Shown piece after piece: positions 28,693 through 38,425 of a stretch of DNA of 64,000 bases (position 1 is the stretch's first letter; the number at the start of each line of letters is the position of its first letter). Origin of the DNA: Saprospiraceae bacterium (GTDB lineage: Bacteria; Bacteroidota; Bacteroidia; Chitinophagales; Saprospiraceae); assembly GCA_016787525.1 (NCBI GenBank), contig JAEUUP010000151.1, forward strand, positions 1 through 64,000, read 5' to 3'. A model generated the notes under the pieces. That model did no database searches. It was given only the letters and a program-made list of their open reading frames with translations, and was not told the DNA's origin. A program made the position numbers and the translations under genes.

Positions 28693-31308
28693 GTTTCAAT
28701 CCAACTTCTAATCTGGGAAGCTCAAAAAGATTTGTAAAAAGTATCGTATTTCTAAACCGACATTTTAGTTTCAATCCAACTTCTAATCTGGAAAACTCAA
28801 AAAGCGATGTGATGTTACCCTTGAAAGATGCTTTTGTATCGTTTCAATCCAACTTCTAATCTGGAAAGCTCAAAAAGTCTCTGACGGCAGGGCGTAGCCT
28901 TGCAAACCTTGACCGTTTCAATCCAACTTCTAATCTGGAAAGCTCAAAAAGTATCATCAGAATGATAAGACGAAGCAATAAGGCGTTTGTTTCAATCCAA
29001 CTTCTAATCTGGAAAGCTCAAAAAGCGAGGTTGGTCACTTACTCGCCACATCGGATGGTAAGTTTCAATCCAACTTCTAATCTGGAAAGCTCAAAAAGAT
29101 AATTCTGTTATGTTCGCTTAAAAAACGCCTAAACAAGTTTCAATCCAACTTCTAATCTGGAAAGCTCAAAAAGAAAAACGACTAAATCAATAGCGATGAC
29201 CGACCCGACGGTTTCAATCCAACTTCTAATCTGGAAAGCTCAAAAAGTGGGTACTTAGTTAAAAAAAAGAAGGATTTACCGAAAGTTTCAATCCAACTTC
29301 TAATCTGGAAAGCTCAAAAAGGAAAACGCCGAAATTATCCGCTTTTTCGATACAGAAAGTTTCAATCCAACTTCTAATCTGGAAAGCTCAAAAAGAAAAA
29401 AGCGCAAAACCTCGATGGGTATGGGCGCAAATGTTTCAATCCAACTTCTAATCTGGAAAGCTCAAAAAGGTCACGGGTTCGAGTCCCGTCTGCGCAACAA
29501 CCGTAATGTTTCAATCCAACTTCTAATCTGGAAAGCTCAAAAAGTTGCCAAATGAGCCACCCCCTCAGTAATCAGGTTTTTGTTTCAATCCAACTTCTAA
29601 TCTGGAAAGCTCAAAAAGCCGATTCTTTCATTGCTTCTGTGAAGGCTATGCGAGTTTCAATCCAACTTCTAATCTGGAAAGCTCAAAAAGAAACTGTACG
29701 ACGCGACAAGCAGATTAAATGAAATGAGTTTCAATCCAACTTCTAATCTGGAAAGCTCAAAAAGAAAGTTATAGAGGCTGACAATGATATTGACAAAAAG
29801 GTTTCAATCCAACTTCTAATCTGGAAAGCTCAAAAAGAAGAATATCAGTCTCTTGAAGCTCAAAAAGAAGAATTGTTTCAATCCAACTTCTAATCTGGAA
29901 AGCTCAAAAAGGCAGACTGCAAGTGGGAAGGGTCGGACGGAAATAGGAGTTTCAATCCAACTTCTAATCTGGAAAGCTCAAAAAGCCAGACATACAAGCT
30001 GAATACAAATGTGACGAAAACGTTTCAATCCAACTTCTAATCTGGAAAGCTCAAAAAGTAATTCTAACATATTGTATTACCTGTTTATTAATTTCAAGTT
30101 TCAATCCAACTTCTAATCTGGAAAGCTCAAAAAGGGGCGGGATTTTCATAGCCTTGCACGTAGGGACCCGTGTTTCAATCCAACTTCTAATCTGGAAAGC
30201 TCAAAAAGTCATCCGTTTTACGCCATCGAAAAGTATATCATCCAGTTTCAATCCAACTTCTAATCTGGAAAGCTCAAAAAGCGGCGGCGGTTGTGCCTGT
30301 GATGACAACCGAACCGATGTTTCAATCCAACTTCTAATCTGGAAAGCTCAAAAAGGAAATATGCTTTTTTCATATCGAAGTTTAAAATTTGGTTTCAATC
30401 CAACTTCTAATCTGGAAAGCTCAAAAAGGAAACAGAATTGTTTGATGAACAATTGCAGCGATAGTTTCAATCCAACTTCTAATCTGGAAAGCTCAAAAAG
30501 TTTGCGCTGCGAATAAGGTGCAAAGCACCACGATTGCGTTTCAATCCAACTTCTAATCTGGAAAGCTCAAAAAGTGCGCACAATCACAGGCGACGAATCA
30601 CAATGAACGAGTTTCAATCCAACTTCTAATCTGGAAAGCTCAAAAAGCCGCAGAAAATGGAGGCGCAGAAGGGTGTCCAAGCTAGTTTCAATCCAACTTC
30701 TAATCTGGAAAGCTCAAAAAGACTTGTCACAATCGCGCGTTTGTTCCCGTCCGATGTAGTTTCAATCCAACTTCTAATCTGGAAAGCTCAAAAAGCCAAA
30801 ACACTTCTTTCGGGTCAATATTGCCAAGTCGTGTTTCAATCCAACTTCTAATCTGGAAAGCTCAAAAAGTACTTTGCGCTACGTGTGGCGGTGGCGGGCG
30901 TAACTGTTTCAATCCAACTTCTAATCTGGAAAGCTCAAAAAGTTATTTGTGCAGAAAACAGGCATGGTTAGTGTTCAAGTTTCAATCCAACTTCTAATCT
31001 GGAAAGCTCAAAAAGCACCTTTTTCAACTCGAATATTCAGACCCGATTTTAGGTTTCAATCCAACTTCTAATCTGGAAAGCTCAAAAAGCCTTTTCAATG
31101 TCTGGAACAGTTCTAAGCCACTTTGGTTTCAATCCAACTTCTAATCTGGAAAGCTCAAAAAGAAAAGGATTTTCTTCATTGATTTGAATTTGAAATGAGT
31201 TTCAATCCAACTTCTAATCTGGAAAGCTCAAAAAGAATTCCCAAAGAAAGAAACGCCCAACTACCTAATGAGTTTCAATCCAACTTCTAATCTGGAAAGC
31301 TCAAAAAG
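28693..31308 (-). CRISPR. CRISPR array, 36 repeats and 35 spacers
   Basis: The 37-base repeat begins GTTTCAATCCAACTTCTAAT on the + strand and ends GGAAAGCTCAAAAAG. Starts run from 28693 to 31272 at 72-75 base intervals, with spacers of about 35-38 bases. On the minus strand the repeat ends ATTGAAAC, the usual 5' crRNA handle of type I-B/III systems, so the array is read leftward. The first two repeats (28693, 28768) each carry a mismatch, which marks the trailer end. The leader should be at 31309-31574 next to cas4. One spacer (29470-29507) contains a tRNA T-arm, and one (29545-29581) contains the dispersed motif. Repeats and cas genes share an orientation. Confidence 0.97.
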
Positions 31309-31574
31309 CCGTTAGGCTTTGTAAACGTTTAAATACCAATATATTATGCGATTTTGTCTCAGCTCTTTTTCTCTTAAATCCAACCTTGTCAATGAACTTT
31401 TTGCCTCTTTTTTGAGGCTTTTCCGAAAGCACAAACCATTGAATGTCATTCTGTTACAAGCGTTTTTTGACGGTGAAAAAATAAATTGATACTCGGAACA
31501 GTATCTGGATAGCCCCCTCAGTATTACGCTCGTAAAGATAAGCCAAAACACCTATTTGAACAAATTAAAAACCC
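31309..31574 (-). promoter_or_regulatory. CRISPR leader region
   Basis: The stretch between the last repeat and cas4 lies at the conserved-repeat end of the array and on the upstream side for minus-strand transcription, so it should hold the leader and array promoter. A TACTGAGGGGG motif is at 31513-31523. I see no credible gene here. Confidence 0.6.
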
Positions 31575-32147
31575 TTATTGTGGACAAAAATTGCGGTAGG
31601 TGCAATGCGTACAACGCCGTTTGTACTTCGTCGCTTTCGGAAATCGGTTGCTGTCAATGATCTGAAATATGGCTTGTGCCGCCGCTTTTACGACCGATTT
31701 ATGTTCGTCGGTAATCGGCACTTCAACCAATTTGTTTTTTGAGCGTGTGTAAACCAAAAAGCCCTTATTTACTTTTTTACCAAAGTTTTCTTCAATCAAC
31801 CACGCATAGCAATACAATTGCGTTTGATAAGTCTCATAAATGCGCTCATTCCATTCTGCAAATTTGTAATCCAAAGGCGCAAGCGAACCGTCTGCCAATT
31901 CCAACACCTCATCCATGCGACCCCTCAGTAAATCGTTGGTCAGATAGACATCCAAGTGCTTTCCGACTGCCCCGATACGCCGCCGCAAATAGTCCTTATT
32001 TTCCTCCAATCGTCGGTCATGCAGCTCACGCCCCCGCATGACCTTGTAATTTTGGTCTTCATTCTGAGGAACTGCCAACACATATTCATAAAAAGTGAAA
32101 CGCGGGCAGTACAAATATTCGATGATATGAGAAGGCGTTAGATTCAT
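31575..32147 (-). CDS. cas4: Cas4 nuclease
   Basis: 190 residues. An N-terminal Cys in YLYCPRFTFYEY plus a C-terminal cluster CTHCTYRNFC give the four Cys that hold the Fe-S cluster. In between are the PD-(D/E)xK core elements: GRELHDRR, RGRMDEVLELADGSLAPLDYKFAEW, and QLYCYAWLIEENF. Cas4 trims prespacers and selects their PAM during adaptation. The gene overlaps cas2 by 4 bases. A motif copy is at 31921-31930 (LLRGR). Confidence 0.92.
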   Translation of the reverse strand: MNLTPSHIIEYLYCPRFTFYEYVLAVPQNEDQNYKVMRGRELHDRRLEENKDYLRRRIGAVGKHLDVYLTNDLLRGRMDEVLELADGSLAPLDYKFAEWNERIYETYQTQLYCYAWLIEENFGKKVNKGFLVYTRSKNKLVEVPITDEHKSVVKAAAQAIFQIIDSNRFPKATKYKRRCTHCTYRNFCPQ

Positions 32148-32434
32148 AGAAACAGCATCCGAATTTCGTCCGTGACCAATTTTTTATCAAAAGCTTGCCC
32201 CAACAAAATAGCCTGTTGAAGCTCCGATTTATTCATGGGGAAAATATAGACTTTGTCAACCGATTCATTGATGAGGTCTTCGATTTGTAGTTGCAAAGTA
32301 TCCAATTGGGCTTTATCCAAAGTGCCAAGAAAACAAGACAATTGGACGCGATACAAACCCGCTTTTTTACACGTTTTAGCGACTTTATCGCGTGCTTTGT
32401 CATTTTCGATGTCATAAAGAACCCAAGTAATCAT
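32144..32434 (-). CDS. cas2: Cas2 adaptation protein
   Basis: 96 residues, ferredoxin-like. It begins with WVLYDIENDKARDKVAKTCKKAGLYRVQLSCFLG, giving the conserved Asp in the first strand and the RVQxSxF segment of Cas2, with KVYIFPM in the fourth strand. It forms the integrase scaffold with Cas1. Between it and cas1 sits a broken BRO gene, so the usual cas1-cas2 coupling is interrupted. Confidence 0.93.
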   Translation of the reverse strand: MITWVLYDIENDKARDKVAKTCKKAGLYRVQLSCFLGTLDKAQLDTLQLQIEDLINESVDKVYIFPMNKSELQQAILLGQAFDKKLVTDEIRMLFL

Positions 32435-32470
32435 GGTAGATTTATTTTATATTTTCAATTATCTTCTTTC

Positions 32471-32749
32471 TTATTTTATTAAGCGCAGCAATTGTTCGAC
32501 ATCAGCGACATCCGTAAGTTAGTACTTGCCATCAGAAGATTGTAATTTCAGTTGGTTACAATTTGTAACCGACTCATTTCCTTCTTTTAAGAGCCTGTGT
32601 TTCAATACCTTCCAATAGTTTTTAGGATTTGGACTATCCGTCAATATCGCTACGACATCCGTAATACTGAAATACCATCTTTCCTTTTCTGCATCCCATT
32701 GGCTGCGGACTTTTTTTTCTTCAAAAAGCTTTATGTCCTTCATAATCAA
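32471..32749 (-). pseudogene. Broken BRO-N/antirepressor-like gene between cas1 and cas2
   Basis: 76 codons open, starting MIMKDIKLFEEKKVRSQWDAEKERWYFSITDVV, the N-terminal BRO/DinD-like domain. An in-frame TAA (32519-32521) follows SSDGKY. The codons after it, LTDVADVEQLLRLIK, continue the same domain before a second stop at 32471-32473. In the family the text is close to GKYYKTDVADTEQLFRLI. So one codon became TAA, and the rest of the gene is lost. It may be a remnant of a phage or plasmid gene that entered the cas operon. Confidence 0.75.
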
Positions 32750-32790
32750 AGATTTATGTATAGTTTTAAACAGTCAAAATTAATCAATAA

Positions 32791-33795
32791 TTATTCGCCC
32801 AAAAGTTGATTGGCAAAAGCATGAGCATCGAGTTGCAAAATATTGCCCCGCTTTTCATTTCGGTTTTTATGACGAATCGCATCGCCATCCAAAAAATTGG
32901 TGAACACCTCCGCCAAAAGAGCTTTACCTTCTTTTGTCAAACCGATACCCGTGCCATTGGCAAACGCCTCTGTATGCGATTTATTGATTTTTTTGGCAGA
33001 AAAAAGGCGAAAAACTGACTCATCTGCCCAAGCTCGATACGGCTCAATAAAATCAAAAACCATAGACATCTGATTGTAATCGTCGCGGTGAATAAAGCCC
33101 ACATACGGGTCAACGCCTGCCATCATCAAGGCTTTTTCAGTTCGCCGATACAGAAATCCATAAGCATAATTCAAAAAAGCATTGAAAGCATCTTTCGCAG
33201 GACGCATCGAACGACCCGAAAATTGATGTTCTTTAGGCAATACAAAACTCAAAGTCTCAAAATAAAGCCGCCCTGCTGTTCCCTCCAGACCCCTCAGTGT
33301 ATCGGCAATATCGCCCACTGTTTGGCCTTCCAGACTTTGAATCGAGACAATCAATGCCTCCAATCTTTGTATTTTATCGTTCAAAAAATCGGCATGTTGA
33401 GCCCGATGTTTTTTTAGGTCTTTGACAAAATCCAATTGATTATCAACCTTTTGCACAATCCATTTTTTGACCCACGATACCCCCTCAGTATTCAGCGATG
33501 CTTCGAGTTGCCTTTTGCGGATTTTGGTTGTTGAACCCAACTTCGTATGCCATACACGTCCCAACGGATGCCCATCAGACTCCACAAACACAATATCAAT
33601 ATTGTTTTTCAGAGCCAATTTCACCGCCGCCGCACTCAACATCGTACCCGTCGAAAGCACAATCGTGCGGACTTTATGCGCCGCCCGTTGTTCCGATCGC
33701 ACGCCATTGGGCGCATCTGCATCCTTGATACGAATATCAAACATCTCATCTTTGACGTGCAAATAAGCACCATAAGTATTAACCGTTATTTCCAT
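32791..33795 (-). CDS. cas1: Cas1 integrase
   Basis: 334 residues, close to the family's usual length. The N-terminal beta-domain has IVLSTGTMLSAAAVKLALKNNIDIVFVESDGHPLGR. The catalytic alpha-domain has GLEGTAGRLYFE (metal Glu), VGFIHRDDYNQMSMVFDFIEPYR (metal His and Asp) and AWADESVFRLF. With Cas2 it integrates prespacers at the leader end. It starts 4 bases before the cas6 stop in the same operon. Motif copies are at 33290 (CACTGAGGGG form) and 33480. Confidence 0.95.
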   Translation of the reverse strand: MEITVNTYGAYLHVKDEMFDIRIKDADAPNGVRSEQRAAHKVRTIVLSTGTMLSAAAVKLALKNNIDIVFVESDGHPLGRVWHTKLGSTTKIRKRQLEASLNTEGVSWVKKWIVQKVDNQLDFVKDLKKHRAQHADFLNDKIQRLEALIVSIQSLEGQTVGDIADTLRGLEGTAGRLYFETLSFVLPKEHQFSGRSMRPAKDAFNAFLNYAYGFLYRRTEKALMMAGVDPYVGFIHRDDYNQMSMVFDFIEPYRAWADESVFRLFSAKKINKSHTEAFANGTGIGLTKEGKALLAEVFTNFLDGDAIRHKNRNEKRGNILQLDAHAFANQLLGE

Positions 33796-33798
33796 AAT

Positions 33799-34473
33799 TT
33801 AGATTTTTTTAATCGTACCAAACCCCCGCGCCACCGATTTGCCCAAACCCACAAAATCGGGTAGGAGCGCGTTGGTCACAAACTGCCCTTTGAAAACCTG
33901 CATTTTTTGGTTTTTAAAATGGGTATAATGACTTTCAACACCCTGCAAAGCCAATATCACACGCACATCAGCAGGCAAACGCAAACCGAAATGATGGAAA
34001 AAAGCCAAGACATTTTGCGTTGCAATACCCCTCAGTTGGTCAGCTCTACGCTCCTCCGAGTAAGTTTGGTAAAGCGCATAATTGGGCTGATTCAAAGCCA
34101 TCCACAGGGTTTGAAAGCGATAAGTATGCAGTTCTTGCGACACCCCAATCGTCCAATTGCGGGCTTCAATATTTTTGGCAAACACAGGAAAACGTTCACC
34201 ATCAATATCCAATTCATGGATATTGAGGAACAAATCCGTCATCAAATGCGCCGCTTCAGAGCCAATACCCACCAAATAAGGCGTACCCTGCAACACCTTA
34301 TACTGCACTTTGGGATACACATAGCGACTCCGCCCATCTTCAAAATGATTGTGGAGTAGGGGAGAGTGTTCCCGAAACATATTGCCAAAATACCCCCTCA
34401 GTTTGTGTGCATCGCGCTGCTGCAATCTGAGTTCTGGAAAACTGATGGTGATGGTTTGTAGGTGCGTGGTCAT
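33799..34473 (-). CDS. cas6: Cas6 pre-crRNA endonuclease
   Basis: 224 residues. It has a RAMP fold with the C-terminal glycine-rich loop GLGKSVARGFGTI, typical of Cas6. FRFEH-like His residues near HSPLLHNHFEDG are plausible catalytic positions but I cannot prove them. It cuts within the repeat, leaving the ATTGAAAC handle seen in this array. Three bases separate it from cas1. Motif copies at 34028 and 34393 have an altered first base (AACTGAGGGG). Confidence 0.85.
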   Translation of the reverse strand: MTTHLQTITISFPELRLQQRDAHKLRGYFGNMFREHSPLLHNHFEDGRSRYVYPKVQYKVLQGTPYLVGIGSEAAHLMTDLFLNIHELDIDGERFPVFAKNIEARNWTIGVSQELHTYRFQTLWMALNQPNYALYQTYSEERRADQLRGIATQNVLAFFHHFGLRLPADVRVILALQGVESHYTHFKNQKMQVFKGQFVTNALLPDFVGLGKSVARGFGTIKKI

Positions 34474-34486
34474 AATGAATGAGTTT

Positions 34487-36760
34487 TTAATAGTTTTTAC
34501 TGAGGGGTATGTCGCTTCTAAATTCTACCCCTTTTTCGTAGCTATATGCCACATCAAGATAAACAAACTCGTCAGCATCTTTTAAACGGCGAAACTGATT
34601 AACTCGATTGCGACGAATATTGACTTGATAATATGATTTTTGGTCGGGCGTAGCTTGTTTGTCTTTAAGTTTTTCCTCAAAACACATCGGAATGATGGGG
34701 GTCGTATCCAAGCCTTCCCGCGTAAATGCACTTTCGAGTTTTTCGCCAACAGCATCTTGAATAAAAGAAAGTTCTTTTTGAAATACCTCGTATTTGCTCA
34801 AACCATCGAGAAAACTTTTATCTTTTTCAATTTCAAGTCCATCATAAACCGTTTCGACCAAATCAATCAATTCCTTTTCTTTTAGTGTCTCTCCATTTCG
34901 AGATTTCAGAACTTCAAAAGTTTTATTCAAAAAGCGAGATTGGTCTTTGTAAACATACTTTTCCGTTATTTCAGTATGCTGAAAAACAACGACTTCTGAA
35001 TCCGTTTTTACACGTTTGCGATTGACACGTCCTGCACGTTGAATAATCGCATCAATTGGCGCATTTTCGGTAAAAAGCACATCATAATCCACGTCCAAAG
35101 AGACTTCTACAACTTGCGTTGCAATCAAAAGCACCCCCTCAGTATTTTGGGCTATTTCGAGTTCTAAAATGCCTTTTTCTTTCAATCGTCGGTCACGGAC
35201 GATGAAACGCGAGTGATAACAAGTTGGCTTTAAGTCTTCAAATTGACTATAAAGTCGTATCGCTTCATCAACCGTATTCACAACAAGCAACACTTTCTTT
35301 TTATCCGTTTCAACCGCTTTGCGAATTTCGGGAAATAGTTCATCTACCGTTTTGTCTTCAATTCTAAAACGATTTCGGGCTTCATTCAAAAGTTCATTGT
35401 CTTCAACTAAGCCATTTTGACCTAAGTATTTTTCCAAAAGCGTCCGCAATTTCAAAGGCATGGTAGCAGACATGATGAAAAAACGGGTTTCAAATCGTTC
35501 TCTCAAATACTGAATTGAGGCACAAACCAAACCCAAAGTATAAGGTGCGTACAAATGCACTTCGTCAATAATGACCCAAGCACGGTACAAATGAAAGTTT
35601 TTGATTTCCCAAAAAGAGAGGTTAAAACCTGCGGTCAACCATTGGTCAACGGTAGCAACGCTACAATTTTTAAACAAGGTTTTGTCGCGTAAATAATCGC
35701 CATAATCGTTGCCATCATTCAATTCTTTTCGATACAACAAAGCCGACGAGTGAACAATTGCCGTTTGTTCAATAGAAAAATAGTCGTTCAACCTGTCCCA
35801 AATTGCATTCGCAGTTACGCGAGTTGGCAGCAAATATAAAATCCGTTCATAATCGCTTTTTTGAGAAGCCCACAACAAAGCTGCTTCGGTTTTGCCGCTT
35901 CCTGTGGGCGCAATTGCGATTAAATTTCCCTTTTGTTGGCAATCAATTTGGAAAGAACGCAAGCCTTTAAAATACTCTTTGGCACGTTTGCGGATATGGT
36001 TTTCAATGTCTAATTGATTGTATTTCAATAAATTAGACATTTGTTTGCGTCCCGAAGAAGTCCAATCTGCGATATTCAAAATGGCTTTATGAAAGGTGTA
36101 GCGATAGCGGGATTCGGCGGTCATTTTGCCTATGGTTTTAGACCTAAATCGCTCTAAATAAACTTTATCGCGCAGTAGAACCGTCGGTATTTTATCAAGT
36201 ATTTCAATCGCTTTGTTACTGAGGGGTAGGAGAGAAGCCGCTTTTTCTTTTCCAAATTCAGTTTCGATAACTCCTTTTGCAAAAGTTACAAATTCCAGCA
36301 TCGCTTCTTTTTTGACAATGTGAATCTTTAAATGATGGTCTTCAAAAAGAGCTTCACTAAGCCTTTTATGATGCGAAAAAACGGCGTATAGAGATTCTGG
36401 ATTCGAGAGATAAAAGGTTTCATCGCTGATATAAAGAAACAAACCCGACAAAAACTCGTGTCGAATTCGATTGTCTTCAACTTGTTTTTCTTTTATATCC
36501 GAAAATTTGAGTCGCCGACTTGGATTGTCAATACCCAAAGTCAGCTCTTGAAAATTGCGCGAAGCCTTGCCAAAATCGTGGAATAGAATGGCAACCAAAG
36601 ACCTTAACCAAAACTCGTCATCAAGTATTGGCAAATGACCATAGCGTTTACGCAGTATTCGCCAAACGTCAACGGCTTCGGTTGTATGTCGTTCCAATGA
36701 AATACCGTTTGGAAACTCATCATTAGGCGATTTGGCTAAAATTTTATCAAGAGCTGACAT
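34487..36760 (-). CDS. cas3: Cas3 nuclease-helicase
   Basis: 757 residues: an N-terminal HD nuclease fused to an SF2 helicase. HD residues are H25 and the H61-D62 pair in ILFHDFGKASRNF, plus FSHHKRLSE. The helicase has APTGSGKTEAA (motif I), IIDEVHLYAP (DEVH box), SATMPLK (motif III), and LLIATQVVEVSLDVDYD (motif V/VI region), with QRAGRVNRK after it. It degrades the target DNA after Cascade binding. Motif copies: 34498 (+, PLS near the end), 35134 (-), 36217 (+). Confidence 0.96.
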   Translation of the reverse strand: MSALDKILAKSPNDEFPNGISLERHTTEAVDVWRILRKRYGHLPILDDEFWLRSLVAILFHDFGKASRNFQELTLGIDNPSRRLKFSDIKEKQVEDNRIRHEFLSGLFLYISDETFYLSNPESLYAVFSHHKRLSEALFEDHHLKIHIVKKEAMLEFVTFAKGVIETEFGKEKAASLLPLSNKAIEILDKIPTVLLRDKVYLERFRSKTIGKMTAESRYRYTFHKAILNIADWTSSGRKQMSNLLKYNQLDIENHIRKRAKEYFKGLRSFQIDCQQKGNLIAIAPTGSGKTEAALLWASQKSDYERILYLLPTRVTANAIWDRLNDYFSIEQTAIVHSSALLYRKELNDGNDYGDYLRDKTLFKNCSVATVDQWLTAGFNLSFWEIKNFHLYRAWVIIDEVHLYAPYTLGLVCASIQYLRERFETRFFIMSATMPLKLRTLLEKYLGQNGLVEDNELLNEARNRFRIEDKTVDELFPEIRKAVETDKKKVLLVVNTVDEAIRLYSQFEDLKPTCYHSRFIVRDRRLKEKGILELEIAQNTEGVLLIATQVVEVSLDVDYDVLFTENAPIDAIIQRAGRVNRKRVKTDSEVVVFQHTEITEKYVYKDQSRFLNKTFEVLKSRNGETLKEKELIDLVETVYDGLEIEKDKSFLDGLSKYEVFQKELSFIQDAVGEKLESAFTREGLDTTPIIPMCFEEKLKDKQATPDQKSYYQVNIRRNRVNQFRRLKDADEFVYLDVAYSYEKGVEFRSDIPLSKNY

Positions 36761-36793
36761 AGGTTTTAAGCAGTTTTAGACCCCCTCAGTATT

Positions 36794-37513
36794 TCAGAGT
36801 GAAAAAAGAGGAACGAATTGATTATCAAACGTCAAACCCGCAATTGGGGCGGGTAATTTCATCGAAGTACCAATGAAAGTGAACGGTTTGCGCTCTACAA
36901 CCCGCCGCACACCCGATGTTTCGTAATGAAAACGGGTTGGCAAATCGTAAAACATAGAATCGTTGTATTGTAGGTAAAAATTAAACGGCTGATTCGATAA
37001 AGCGGCGGCAAGTGCATCTTCAACGGCATTGCCTCCGACAAGACAATGCGACAATTCAGTAGATTGGGTTTCAGAAAAAGTATCGCTCGGCAAAACTTTG
37101 ATTTTCGCCAACGAATCACTGCTACCCAAAACTGGTGCGTAGGTTGGCACCATGAACGAAACGCGTAAATCTTCAATCAAATCAGCATTTTCATTAGCAA
37201 AAGCTATCAAAAAGCGGTTATCGTATAGGATTTCGCGGGTCAAAACGCTTGTTGCTTTGGCAGGGTCAGAACTCAATGTTCGGTATTTCCAAAGGTCATT
37301 GGCTTTGCCGCAAGACGTACCTTTTACGCCCATTTGAAAACCTCTACCTTCAAAAAATGCTTGGGCTTCTTTGGCTTCTAAGCCCAAAGCAGCACCCGCC
37401 AAACCGACAATCGTAGTGGGTGGAGGCAAGGCAAATGACTTGTGGAAATTCTGAAACTCAGGATTTCTGAAAGTCGCCGTTTGGGTATGGACTTGAATAA
37501 GGCAATAATTCAT
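36794..37513 (-). CDS. cas5: Cas5 (type I-B)
   Basis: 239 residues. It begins MNYCLIQVHTQTATFRNPEFQNFHKSFALPPPTTIVGLAGAALGL, which is the RAMP opening and the proline-rich PPPT.xG loop of Cas5 of the Tneap/I-B set. Cas5 caps the 5' end of crRNA in Cascade. It lies between cas7 and cas3. A motif copy sits in the gap between cas5 and cas3 (36781-36791). Confidence 0.85.
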   Translation of the reverse strand: MNYCLIQVHTQTATFRNPEFQNFHKSFALPPPTTIVGLAGAALGLEAKEAQAFFEGRGFQMGVKGTSCGKANDLWKYRTLSSDPAKATSVLTREILYDNRFLIAFANENADLIEDLRVSFMVPTYAPVLGSSDSLAKIKVLPSDTFSETQSTELSHCLVGGNAVEDALAAALSNQPFNFYLQYNDSMFYDLPTRFHYETSGVRRVVERKPFTFIGTSMKLPAPIAGLTFDNQFVPLFSL

Positions 37514-37525
37514 GTCTGTTGGTTT

Positions 37526-38425
37526 TTAAGCGACTGCGTAATAGTTTTTAACCCAGTTTTCAATGTCAGCGAAGCCATCGGCAAGTGATTTAACCCCCTC
37601 AGTATCGCCCGAAAAAATACTGTTTTGAGCAGCAAAAACGTGTGATTCAACAAATTTTGAATAATCTGACACAACTGAATTTAAATCAGCAACGTTGACC
37701 GTACCTTTTGAATCGAGGCTAACGGATTCAAGGAAAATAGGATTTTTAGCTCTCATCAAAGCCGCTGCAACAAATTTTGGTGAAATATCTGCCAAAAAAC
37801 GCGATTGCCGACCTGATGACCATAAGGTGCGAAAAGCATCAATAAACGCCAAAACACGCTTGGCTTTCTCCGCATTACTGAGGGGGGCTTTTTCAAAACC
37901 TTGTCCTGCACCAACACGGTCAAGTTCAATCAAAATTGAGCCTCGATACACGCCCGAATGGATTTCTGTTTCAAAAATATTAGGGTCTAAACCTTTGTCT
38001 TTCCCCATGTAATTGGTTGCAAAATCCAAATCACCTTGATATTTTGATAAAGCCAACAAAGCATCTACTCGAACAGGCGATGTGCGGGTGTTCGACGTGC
38101 CTTTGTCACCATCTTTTTCACCTTTGGCGGCATCCATGTAACCAAAAAGGTCATCATCAATAAATTGTGTTGGGTTTAGAGCCGTTTTAGCTGCACCTTT
38201 TTTGACACTTGCTTCGTTGATAGGCGAAGTTTCCCAACCCATTTCTGCCAGTCTATCGCGCAAAGCACGGCGCAAGGCTTGTGAAGACACATAAGGCAAT
38301 TCTTCACCGTTGGCAAGGGTAATCTTTTTGATGGGATTGATATTATCCACTTCTTTGTCGCTACCGTTGAGGCTGGCGAAAGATACTTTTGAGAGATAGG
38401 TCAGTGTTAAACTGTTGATTTTCAT
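37526..38425 (-). CDS. cas7: Cas7 (Cst2/DevR-like, type I-B)
   Basis: 299 residues, the usual size for Cas7 of the I-B set. It begins MKINSLTLTYLSKVSFASLNGSDKEVDNINPIKKITLANGEELPYVSSQALRRALRDRL, matching the Cst2/DevR pattern with the SSQALRRALR helix. It forms the backbone of Cascade along the spacer. It overlaps cas8b by 4 bases. Motif copies are at 37594 (-) and 37876 (+, six G). Confidence 0.9.
   Translation of the reverse strand: MKINSLTLTYLSKVSFASLNGSDKEVDNINPIKKITLANGEELPYVSSQALRRALRDRLAEMGWETSPINEASVKKGAAKTALNPTQFIDDDLFGYMDAAKGEKDGDKGTSNTRTSPVRVDALLALSKYQGDLDFATNYMGKDKGLDPNIFETEIHSGVYRGSILIELDRVGAGQGFEKAPLSNAEKAKRVLAFIDAFRTLWSSGRQSRFLADISPKFVAAALMRAKNPIFLESVSLDSKGTVNVADLNSVVSDYSKFVESHVFAAQNSIFSGDTEGVKSLADGFADIENWVKNYYAVA

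Noticed and set aside
30154-30851. Open frames running through the CRISPR array
   Set aside because: They are translations of the CRISPR repeats (NPTSNLESSK and similar) and change with spacer content.
31312-31551. 79-residue frame on the minus strand between array and cas4
   Set aside because: It lies in the expected leader region, has no recognisable domain and begins near the last repeat.
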